This document shows, one piece after another, positions 10,600-20,112 of a stretch of DNA of 64,000 nt. The translations under genes and the position numbers were made by a program. The stretch's first letter is position 1, and every line of letters begins with the position of its first letter. The DNA is taken from assembly GCA_014155875.1 (NCBI GenBank), contig JACEFZ010003484.1:255001-319000 (forward strand). The letters are read 5' to 3'. The stretch comes from Cepaea nemoralis (Eukaryota > Mollusca > Gastropoda > Stylommatophora > Helicidae). The notes beneath the pieces are model-generated. The model saw only the letters and a list, made by a program, of their open reading frames with translations, was not told the DNA's origin and ran no database searches.

Positions 10600-13500
10600 T
10601 GTGAGGTTTTTTGTGGGTTTATAGAGAATTACAGAAGTTCGAATGAGTGAAGTTCTATAAAGTATATCTCTCTATAAAAGATGCAGGTTAGTAACAGCAA
10701 GTGTTGTCTAGAGGTATTGATATTTATTCTCGCATAACCCTTGTAGAGAAACCATTCAGAATTTTGGCTCATCGAGTACCCCCACTGTGAGAAATTAGAC
10801 CTAAGTTAAGTTCTACACAGAATTATTTATAGATGATTTCTCTTCTAGGCCATATATAATATATATATAGAGATCTTGGCAGTTAGCCACAGTAACCAAT
10901 GAAAGCAGTTCTCTCATCTTCCAGCTGACTGTGCTCTGGTCGCCAACCTCATGTTTGATCTCTTTAATATTATTTCAAGTGACACAAGACACTTGGACAA
11001 ATGATCACATTGACAATTGTACCATTGTAGTGAACATAACAACAACAACTGTATTTTACCCTGGTTGAACAAGACAACATGAGAAGATCTTGACAACAGT
11101 TGGACAAACATTCACAAAGAATGATCACACCAACAGATTAGACAAGTCATACATCATGGAAGATACTTGACAACAACCACACAGAACTTTCACAATCTCT
11201 GTAACCAACAACAACAGTAGAGTAACAGTCACCATGAAGATGCTTGACAACAGTTGGACAAGACAACCACAGGGACATATATCTCAAAACTGTTCTCTTA
11301 CAACTAATCTTTTATTAATGTCTGATGAGGTCAAGTGAAGACTCAGGCCTCATATTCTGCCAACAATTTACATCTCAAATATAAGTTTATATGCAAATTA
11401 TAGTGACATTATCTATGAAAACCCAAACAAATCACTCAATATCCCCACAGAAACATTAATCTAAAACAAACCCTCCTCCTTCACATCTCTACACCATAGG
11501 TTATCCTACACCACAACACTGTAATCATGCTATCACTTTTCCAACCGTCAAATGAGGAAAACACATGATAAACCTATAGCCGGGCACAAGTATAGGGAGA
11601 CACTGCTATACTGATCCGTGTACCGTCTTTTAGCACCAATGAAGATGTTGGGAATGTCTCAGGTTTCAGTTTTCCCCATAATTTTTCTCCAGTTCAGGCT
11701 ATTCCCCACTTTGACTAGTCCGAAGCAAGTGACAAACATGTCCTTCCGAAGGGTGAGTAGACTGTTCGCAAAGTTGCTAGTTTGGGATTAGTTTTACTTT
11801 TCAGTAGATGAAGATCTAAAAACTATTATGTCCCATCATTCTTCTCTGTCAGTCTATCTCCCACAAACAGGTTCTGATGTAATTGAATCACCACACTTAA
11901 TTATCACTAATCCATTTTTGGGAATTTTGCTCTATGTTCTATACTTCTTCTCCATTATCCTTTCAGCCAATATTAATAATAAGCTGTGATATGGTCTGCT
12001 CCAAGTGCACCTTTAATGTCCACTCTTAGCCAGTAGTGACATGCTGAAGACCAGGTAATCTCTCCTCTTAAGGTTTCTTCTTGAATTTATCTTGAAGATA
12101 TAGCCTGGGGCTTTTACAAAATTGGAGAGTATCCCTGTTTTAGGCTTTTAATCAAGACTTTTCTTCAGTGCCATCTGTATAGGCCAGAATTAGTGGATTC
12201 AGGCTGACCATTTGCAACCTGTTGTTCATGTGGTACTTTATGGAGTCTTATTTTTCAGCTGGAGTTGAAGACTAGAGCTCAGGACTTCCCTGGAGTTGTC
12301 CTGGTAATTGAAAGGCCTCCCCCATCTTCCTCATTCTCTGTTAATAAACAAAGGCACAACATGTGTTTTACATCTATTGAACCATTGTCACAGTTATACA
12401 ATACTATCACAGATTCAGAGAGGAATGGGAGGGGAAAAGGAGTGTGATATTCGAACACCCGCCTCTCACTGATGATGAAGTGCAATTTTATTTGGGGGTT
12501 TGGGGTGATATCCTTTCTCCAGGTTCATCCCCAAAACCGTGAAGTCATAGGCACATACTCCTAATCAGAGGCAGCTTCACACAATTATCCTGTAAATTCT
12601 CACAATAAGTAGATCACAGGGATCGGTGTACCATGAGAACAGACAGTGTGATTAAGCATCAAGAAGTAGGCATTGTATGGCAGAAATAATGCACTAGAAT
12701 TGCCTTCACATGTGGAATACACATAATGAAAGAAAACATGAATTTTCCCTGACAAATAGCATGAGCCTTCCCATGTATTCATCTGACAAACACTGTAGGT
12801 TAATTTCTACAGTGCAATGCAGTCCTGCAAACATGGATTTAATAAGTATCTTTAGTTTTACAAATATGAGAAGTTAATTATATAATTACCATCTCATTCA
12901 CTCAAACATTCTCAGCCATTATAAGGGAGAAATTACATGCAGTATATAGCATCACACATTCTGAAACAAAGCTGCCAAAGGTAACTCTCAAGAGCAAGGT
13001 ACAGTTTGGTTAAGAATGGTCATGATAGGCACTCAACGAATGTTCAGAGCGCACCAAGGTTTTGCCATATGCATTGAGCGTGGTTTACAGTCATAAGCAT
13101 ATGCAAATCATCAAATCAGACAGACAATAGACATGGTAAGAATGTTTCACTGCGGTAGACATGACAGGTTTTGAGCAGCAGTTTTAGAGTCACTGTACCG
13201 AAGTCCTGTCTTCTTTTTACATTTTCTCAAGAAAATACTCGGCCATTCGTCTCTCTCTCACTTCATCAGGTTTACACATAACATATTAAATGATTTAGGT
13301 ACCTGGAGTGCAGATGACCACATCCTAAAGAATGCTTTTGGGCAAATTTTACCACTGCATCTTGAACACGTCCTTACGGGATGGAATCAAGGCTTCGACT
13401 GGCGGGCTAATTATGTATTAAGGAGCGTTACCAGCCCAAGGGTTACCCAATCAAATTGAGACCCCACCATTCATCTACCCTCTCTCGATCTAGAATCTAC

Positions 13501-13608
13501 GATTCTATTTTTAGATAAGGTATCACGACGGCTTACGTGGTTAACTACTAAGTATTGAGAAAGGTAAAATGGACTGGGGATGCGAACGTCTGAAGACATC
13601 ATGCTACA
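10600..13608 (-). repeat. Long terminal repeat (downstream LTR in minus orientation), 3009 bp
   Basis: Begins TGTGAGG and ends ATGCTACA on the plus strand. It is nearly identical to 16755-20107 apart from the retroposon inserted in that copy, a few substitutions and small indels (for example an extra GGGTTT run near 12495 and a longer AT run near 10860). Small frames at 12265-12485 recur in both LTRs but have no known motif. Confidence 0.95.
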
Positions 13609-13621
13609 TAGCCTCCCCATA
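13609..13621 (-). other. Polypurine tract candidate
   Basis: The minus-strand sequence TATGGGGAGGCTA directly precedes the downstream LTR. A purine run touching the LTR is where plus-strand DNA synthesis is primed in LTR retroelements. Confidence 0.6.
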
Positions 13622-16439
13622 AAAACTGTCATTGATACAATGACTGATAGGTCAGGCGTTCACAGTTCCCAGATCCTTTAACTGGTGTCATAATTTACTC
13701 ATCTCCCATTACTCCAACAAGAGCTGTGCATATGGAACCAATTGACTTTTCCTTTTTTAAGAAAAATCTGCTCCAATATTCATCAGTCATGAATTTGGTG
13801 GCATCTGCAAAGACCATGAAGTTAGTCTTGCATGAAGTTCCATTTAGTCACTGGAAGTATGAAGAGTTATGACCACACTTATCAGTGAACTGCTCTCCAA
13901 CTCATTTCTGACAATGCTCCACAGTCAATCTCCATGCTATTTTTCCTGTCCATGATGAATGATCTCTCAGAGTCACACACTTTCAAAGCATGAGTACCAT
14001 TGAGATTCATTATGAGAAGTAATGGCTTTGCATTTAAACCAACTTCTATATGTCTGATGAGAGTGGTATAATTCCATATGTCTCTCACTCATTTGTCTTT
14101 ATCAGAACTTCATTCTTCCCTTCGCCTCTGGAAAATGATAATCCTGTGAGAGTGTTTTGACTGAACAACTTTCTCCAACAGTAATCTTGGTATTTGGAAC
14201 TGGGTTAAAATTGTTGATCATCACCGGAGCAAAGACAATCACTTCCGGGTGAACCGTATAGCAGCCGCTGCAGAACTTAAGACTAAAATCTACTAGTGCA
14301 GATTTGGTTAGCGTTGGACACAGGGTCTACCTTTCCAATAAGCCTCTTGTGTTTGCAGATAGTAGCAATTTCCCATTATATTTCCTTGATTTATTTCTGT
14401 AGTCTTACCATAGATTTAGAGGTGCACTTATTGGCTGAGATTTCCTCATTCCGTTAGGCCTCTATTTTGATTTGTTGTGAGAAGTGACAGCATTTTCTCT
14501 CCTTAGTTGCTAGATTTTCTAACGTAGCAACTGAGTTTGTAGATGCAGTTAGACTAACATCCGCTAAGCTAGAATTCCAGGTGGAATTTCCATCTTGTCT
14601 TCAGCAACTCTCTAGCTAAATGCTTTTGAGTGGCTGGAGTATCCGTTCTTTCTCTCCCACATGAGCAAAACGTTTACTTTTTGGCGAATAAGGCGTTTCA
14701 TCTCAGCCATCGAGAGGTCCGTCATTATCACACACCTTTGAAGGGGTGTGATTATGTGGGTATAACTTCTTAAATCCCAATATTGACTGGAATTATTTTT
14801 GAAGCAATTTTACTGACTTTGAGGATAGGACTGGCCAGGTCTTGTGAATATACCTCGCATCTCAGTAATAATATAAGATTCCACTGCGGAATGCATGGTT
14901 CTTATTATATAAAGAGTCGACTGCTGAACTTGCAGAGATCTTTATCTTGAAAGGAGTCAGCTGTTTGAAACTGATCTTTCGTTGTGTATAGAGTGTCAAC
15001 TGTTGGAGTTGCAGTGATCTCTACCATATAAGAGTTAACTGTTTAAGAACAGTAATCCTTATTAGTCCATTCCATCACAGACTTTGCTCTTGTCTAGAAC
15101 CGAGCTACATTCCTACCATTTTACAGGCAGAAAAGTCTTCCTAATTGAGAATGAAAAAGGAGAAAGACATCAGTTTTTCCAACTTTGTCCTTCCTTTAAT
15201 CTCCACCATTTCAGGCAGAAATGCTTTCTCAACTGAGGATGAATTGACGGCCGACATCGGAGACGGATCCTGTTTTATCTCTTCATGAAATTTTTCAGGT
15301 TGTCCACGTTATGCTCCTAGTCGTATGATACGCCAATGACATCAGGTTGGTTATCCATCGTTTCCTAGACACATACTTTGTGTACGCTCTCCACTTCCAT
15401 ATGAATGGCTAGGGGTCTAGTTATTTTGATGGCCTTCCTGGAGATTTAATGAGTTCACTCCTAGTGACTTGGATCCTAGTACACCAGAGATCACACCATT
15501 GAACAATAGACTGATGTCTTATAGACATCAGACTGTGGTCGGGTCATGAGTGACTGACCATGACATCAGGTAGAATCTTCCCTTCATCTCGTCCATCACG
15601 TATCAAGTACGCTTAAGAATACCACTAAATCAGGAATGGCAAGTGACTGAGTTGATAAGGATGTTTCTCCTGGAGATTCAATCGTGCTTACCTTCTCCGC
15701 AACGTGATCAAGTTCACTGACAAGGTCACACACTGAAGAATAAACCCAACGTCGAATCGACACTGGACAATAGCCGGTACGAATACTGACTATACTGAGA
15801 GAGGTGTCTTAATGGTTGCCCAAGTTTTCCATCAGGGTTCACACTCTCTGCTCTCAGTGTTGCCAACATGTTATGGGGACTGAGGAATTAAGTACCCACT
15901 ATACAATGTGATGCAGTGATATTAAAATGTAAATACACTAATTCCCCTTTCTCCCATGTTAGCCAATAAGTTAGAAAATGGAGTAGGCCCCCTATTAATT
16001 CCCTGGATCAAGTGTTTTAATTTATCTCAAGAAAATCAAATTTATCCTGAAATTAGCTGTCTATGTTATTTAACAATAATTTGTGTCCTCTGGTTTCTCA
16101 GGTACCTTTGATACTCATAGTGAACACAGTATGCACAAAATTACACAACATTATTGACAGTCCATTACATCAGCCCATCCTGAACCACAACATTATCATG
16201 GGTATATCAAACATGTTGACCCATAAGATAATTAACATTTTTGTTCAACTACATTGTACAATGTGACATTTGTGAACAGTGATACATGCAATATTACCAC
16301 CATTGATGAAACAACCACCACCCGAGATTTACTTGTGGGTTTAAACATCTGGACCTTTTGTCCACATTTATGTGACGAGATCCATTAACCACATCATAAA
16401 ACTCTAAGCAATAGGTTTAATTTTGCGAGAGGTTACTCC

Positions 16440-16754
16440 CTGATTCTAATACAAACATAGATATCCTCCACAGGAGTCCCATACAAGGTATACCCATAGT
16501 TTACATCCCGAGTCATCAGACCTCGTTATGTGAATCCCATAAAAGGTATACCCAGGGTTCAGTTAGTGCATAGAGCACTCAGTATGTGATTACCTTGAGG
16601 GTGTTCCCAGGGTTCTAATTGCCTATATTAGTCCACAATATGTGATCCCCTTTTGCAGGTTATTCCCGGGGTCCAGTCGCGGATACGGGTCCACAACATG
16701 TGATCTCCTTTAGGGGTGTTCCCGGGGTTCAATCGCGGATACGAGCCTCCAACA
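16440..16754. repeat. About 58-bp tandem repeat ending at the primer-binding site
   Basis: The unit contains CAACATGTGAT, then CTTTAGGGGTGTTCCC, GGGGTTCAATCGCGG and ATACGGGTC. About five units become more alike towards the LTR. The last unit supplies the primer-binding-site candidate, and its CAACATGTGA matches the first bases of the LTR, so the repeat spans the LTR junction. Confidence 0.8.
16730..16751 (-). other. Primer-binding-site candidate (tRNA 3'-end complement)
   Basis: On the minus strand, 3 nt after the upstream LTR, the sequence TGGAGGCTCGTATCCGCG appears. Its plus-strand form ends in CCA and is preceded by GGGGTTCAATC, which looks like a tRNA T-loop. The loop-to-CCA spacing is one base off a canonical tRNA, so the source tRNA is not identified. 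Confidence 0.6.
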
Positions 16755-19246
16755 TGTGAGGGATTTTTGTGGGTTTATAGAGAATTACAGAAGTTCCAAT
16801 GAGTGAAGTTCTATAAAGTATATCTCTCTATAAAAGATACAGGTTAGTAACAGCAAGTGTTGTCTAGAGGTATTGATATTTATTCTCGCATAACCCTTGT
16901 AGAGAAACCATTCAGAATTTTGGCTCATCGAGTACCCCCACTGTGAGAAATTAGACCTAAGTTAAGTTCTACACAGAATTATTTATAGATGATTTCTCTT
17001 CTAGGCCATATATATAGAGATCTGGACAGTTAGCCACAGTAACCAATGAAAGCAGTTCTCTCATCTTCCAGCTGACTGTGCTCTGATCGCCAACCTCATA
17101 TTTGATCTCTTTAATATTATTTCAAGTGACACAAGACACTTGGACAAATGATCACATTGACAATTGTACCATTGTAGTGAACATAACAACAACAACTGTA
17201 TTTTACCCTGGTTGAACAAGACAACATGAGAAGATATTGACAACAGTTGGACAAACATTCACAAAGAATGATCACACCAACAGATTAGACAAGTCATACA
17301 TCATGGAAGATACTTGACAACAACCACACAGAACTTTCACAATCTCTGTAACCAACAACAACAGTAGAGTAACAGTCACCATGAAGATGCTTGACAACAG
17401 TTGGACAAGACAACCACAGGGACATATATCTCAAAATTGTTCTCTTACAACTAATCTTTTATTAATGTCTGATGAGGTCAAGTGAAGACTCAGGCCTCAT
17501 ATTCTGCCAACAATTTACATCTCAAATATAAGTTTATATGCAAATTATAGTGACATTATCTATGAAAACCCAAAAAAATCACTCAATATCCCCACAGAAA
17601 CATTAATCTAAAACAAACCCTCCTCCTTCACATCTTTACACCATAGGTTATCCTACACCACAACACTGTAATCATGCTATCACTTTTCCAACCGTCAAAT
17701 GAGGAAAACACATGATAAACCTATAGCCGGGCACAAGTATAGGGAGACACTGCTATACTGATCCGTGTACCGTCTTTTAGCACCAATGAAGATGTTGGGA
17801 ATGTCTCAGGTTTCAGTTTTCCCCATAATGTTTCTCCAGTTCAGGCTATTCCCCACTTTGACTAGTCCGAAGCAAGTGACAAACATGTCCTTCCGAAGGG
17901 TGAGTAGACTGTTCGCAAAGTTGCTAGTTTGGGATTAGTTTTACTTTTCAGTAGATGAAGATCTAAAAACTATTATGTCCCATCATTCTTCTCTGTCAGT
18001 CTATCTCCCACAAACAGGTTCTGATGTAATTGAATCACCACACTTAATTATCACTAATCCATTTTTGGGAATTTTGCTCTATGTTCTATACTTCTCTCCA
18101 TTATCCTTTCAGCCAATATTAATAATAAGCTGTGATATGGTCTGCTCCAAGTGCACCTTTAATGTCCACTCTTAGCCAGTAGTGACATGCTGAAGACCAG
18201 GTAATCTCTCCTCTTAAGGTTTCTTCTTGAATTTATCTTGAAGATATAGCCTGGGGCTTTTACAAAATTGGAGAGTATCCCTGTTTTAGGCTTTTAATCA
18301 AGACTTTTCTTCAGTGCCATCTGTATAGGCCAGAATTAGTGGATTCAGGCTGACCATTTGCAACCTGTTGTTCATGTGGTACTTTATGGAGTCTTATTTT
18401 TCAGCTGGAGTTGAAGACTAGAGCTCAGGACTTCCCTGGAGTTGTCCTGGTAATTGAAAGGCCTCCCCCATCTTCCTCATTCTCTGTTAATAAACAAAGG
18501 CACAACATGTGTTTTACATCTATTGAACCATTGTCACAGTTATACAGTACTATCACAGATTCAGAGAGGAATGGGAGGGGAAAAGGAGTGTGATATTCGA
18601 ACACACGCCTCTCACTGATGATGAAGTGCAATTTTGTTTGGGGTGATATCCTTTCTCCAGGTTCATCCCCAAAACCGTGAAGTCATAGGCACATACTCCC
18701 AATCAGAGGCAGCTTCACACAATTATCTTGTAAATTCTCACAATAAGTAGATCACAGGGACCGGTGTACCATGAGAACAGACAGTGTGATTAAGCACCAA
18801 GAAGTAGGCATTGTATGGCAGAAATCATGCACTTGAATTGCCTTCACATGTGGAATACACATAATGAAAGAAAACATGAATTTTCCCTGACAAATAGCAT
18901 GAGCCTTCCCATGTATTCATCTGACAAACACTGTAGGTTAATTTCTACAGTGCAATGCAGTCCTGCAAACATGGATTTAATAAGTGTCTTTAGTTTTACA
19001 AATATGAGAAGTTAATTATATAATTACCATCTCATTCCCTCAAACATTCTCAGCCATTATAAGGGAGAAATTACATGCAGTATATAGCATCACACATTCT
19101 GAAACAAAGCTGCCAAAGGTAACTCTCAAGAGCAAGGTACAGTTTGGTTAAGAATGGTCATGATGGGCACTCAACGAATGTTCAGAGCGCACCAAGGTTT
19201 TGCCATATGCATTGAGCGTGGTTTACAGTCATAAGCATATGCAAAT

Positions 19247-19259
19247 CATCAAATCAGAC
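19247..19259. other. 13-bp target-site duplication of ribozyme retroposon, left copy
   Basis: CATCAAATCAGAC is found here and again at 19608-19620. The other LTR has one copy only at the empty site (about 13108-13120), which proves that 19260-19607 is an insertion. Confidence 0.97.
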
Positions 19260-19382
19260 GGGACGCAGAGGTGTTTCCAAGGCACCAGGGCCGGGTTATA
19301 TACTGGCCAAGACCTACTGACGCGTCCTTGTCGAGCGTCCTGGGCAACAGGTCCCTTCGGGGTCCTGGCTAAAGTCAGTAGG
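19260..19382 (+). ncRNA. HDV-like self-cleaving ribozyme
   Basis: The double-pseudoknot is complete. P1 is GGGACGC (19260-19266) with GCGUCCU (19335-19341), with a G·U wobble at the cleavage site as in HDV. P2 is CCUACUGAC (19313-19321) with GUCAGUAGG (19374-19382), nine perfect pairs. P3 is GCG (19322-19324) with CGA (19332-19334), two pairs plus G·A. L3 is UCCUUGU (19325-19331), keeping the U and G of the reverse wobble. P1.1 can form between C19326-C19327 and G19342-G19343. J1/4 is GGGCAAC (19342-19348), identical to HDV. P4 is AGGUCCC, loop UUCG, GGGUCCU (19349-19366). J4/2 is GGCUAAA with the catalytic cytosine at 19369. J1/2 is long (46 nt) and can form small hairpins. Predicted cleavage is just 5' of 19260, exactly the duplication boundary. 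Confidence 0.88.
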
Positions 19383-19491
19383 ATCGCCGATTCCTCCGAA
19401 GTCGGAGAGTGTCTGCCTGTACGGCGAGGAACCACCAGTCTGCACACCAATAAGCCAGACATGGGACAACGGATACTCACGCAAGACTCAG

Positions 19492-19551
19492 GTCCTGTAT
19501 GACATCACACTGATGTTGGACAACAGGATGCCTTCATCCGACATACAGGAC
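19492..19551 (+). ncRNA. Three-way-junction RNA fold near the retroposon 3' end
   Basis: An outer 10-bp stem GTCCTGTATG (19492-19501) with CATACAGGAC (19542-19551) encloses two perfect hairpins: ACATCA-CAC-TGATGT (19502-19516) and GGATG-CCTT-CATCC (19526-19539). LINE reverse transcriptases of the stringent type recognise a structured 3' end, so this is the likely RT recognition element; that role is inferred. Confidence 0.7.
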
Positions 19552-19577
19552 TTCGCGTTGGAGCTCAAGCCAACGAA

Positions 19578-19607
<30 letters not shown>

Positions 19608-19610
<3 letters not shown>

Positions 19611-19620
19611 CAAATCAGAC
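19608..19620. other. 13-bp target-site duplication of ribozyme retroposon, right copy
   Basis: CATCAAATCAGAC directly after the (AAGC)n tail; pairs with 19247-19259. Confidence 0.97.
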
Positions 19621-20107
19621 AGACAGTAGACATGGTAAGAATGTTTCACTGCGGTAGACATGACAGGTTTTGAGCAGCAGTTTTAGAGTCACTGTACCGA
19701 AGTCCTGTCTTCTTTTTACATTTTCTCAAGAAAATACTAGGCCATTCGTCTCTCTCTCACTTCATCAGGTTTACACATAACATATTAAATGATTTAGGTA
19801 CCTGGAGTGCAGATGACCACATCCTAAAGAATGCTTTTGGGCAAATTTTACCACTGCATCTTGAACACGTCCTTACGGGATGGAATCAAGGCTTCGACTG
19901 GCGGGCTAATTATGTATTAAGGAGCGTTACCAGCCCAAGGGTTACCCAATCAAATTGAGACCCCACCATTCATCTACCCTCTCTCGATCTAGAATCTACG
20001 ATTCTATTTTTAGATAAGGTATCACGACGGCTTACGTGGTTAACTACTAAGTATTGAGAAAGGTAAAATGGACTGGGGATGCGAACGTCTGAAGACATCA
20101 TGCTACA

Positions 20108-20112
20108 GTGTC
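20108..20112. other. 5-bp target-site duplication of LTR element, right copy
   Basis: GTGTC, matching 10595-10599; it lies within the LINE endonuclease reading frame. Confidence 0.95.

Larger units (their letters stand above)
13609..16754 (-). mobile_element. Non-coding interior of the LTR element
   Basis: About 3.1 kb with no substantial open frame on either strand. Around 14880-15060 there is a degenerate repeat of about 65 bp with words such as AGAGTCGACTGC, GAGTGTCAACTG and AAGAGTTAACTG. Around 16440-16754 a second tandem repeat is present (listed separately). Nothing else is recognised. Confidence 0.8.
19260..19607 (+). mobile_element. 348-bp SINE/SIDE-like retroposon with 5' HDV-like ribozyme
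   Basis: An insertion in one LTR only, bounded by a 13-bp duplication and ending in an (AAGC)n tail, so it was made by target-primed reverse transcription by a LINE machinery. Its 5' end is an HDV-like ribozyme (19260-19382). A middle part holds a hairpin CTCCG-AAGT-CGGAG (about 19394-19407). A 3' three-way-junction fold (19492-19551) precedes the tail. There is no meaningful protein frame and no tRNA-type A/B box, so it differs from ordinary SINEs. The closest known concept is the R2 SIDE of flies: an internally deleted LINE keeping the 5' ribozyme and the 3' end recognised by RT. The parent LINE is not in the window. Confidence 0.9.
10600..20107 (-). mobile_element. Non-coding LTR retrotransposon (LARD-like), 9.5 kb
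   Basis: Two direct repeats of about 3 kb (10600-13608 and 16755-20107) bound a 3.1 kb interior. The ends are TG..CA and a 5-bp duplication GTGTC flanks the whole. Read on the minus strand, a TGG-initial primer-binding-site candidate lies 3 nt inside the upstream LTR and a purine tract (GGGGAGG) lies just before the downstream LTR, so the element is oriented minus. No frame longer than about 70 codons exists in the interior: no gag, protease, RT or integrase. Very long LTRs with a non-coding interior match the LARD class of non-autonomous elements, which rely on enzymes made elsewhere. By eye the LTRs differ by roughly 1 %, so the insertion looks recent. Confidence 0.93.
16755..20107 (-). repeat. 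Long terminal repeat (upstream LTR in minus orientation), 3353 bp with insertion
   Basis: Same sequence as 10600-13608 plus the 348-bp retroposon at 19260-19607 and its 13-bp duplication. Subtracting these leaves 2992 bp, close to the other LTR. In the minus orientation this is the LTR that would drive transcription. Confidence 0.95.

Noticed and set aside
12265..12485. Small conserved frames present in both LTRs as an LTR-encoded gene
   Set aside because: They are conserved only because the two LTRs are near-identical copies; no motif or start context supports coding.
19502..19551. Hammerhead ribozyme around CTGATG in the retroposon 3' part
   Set aside because: The conserved GAAA partner is missing and the bases are fully explained by the three-way-junction stems.
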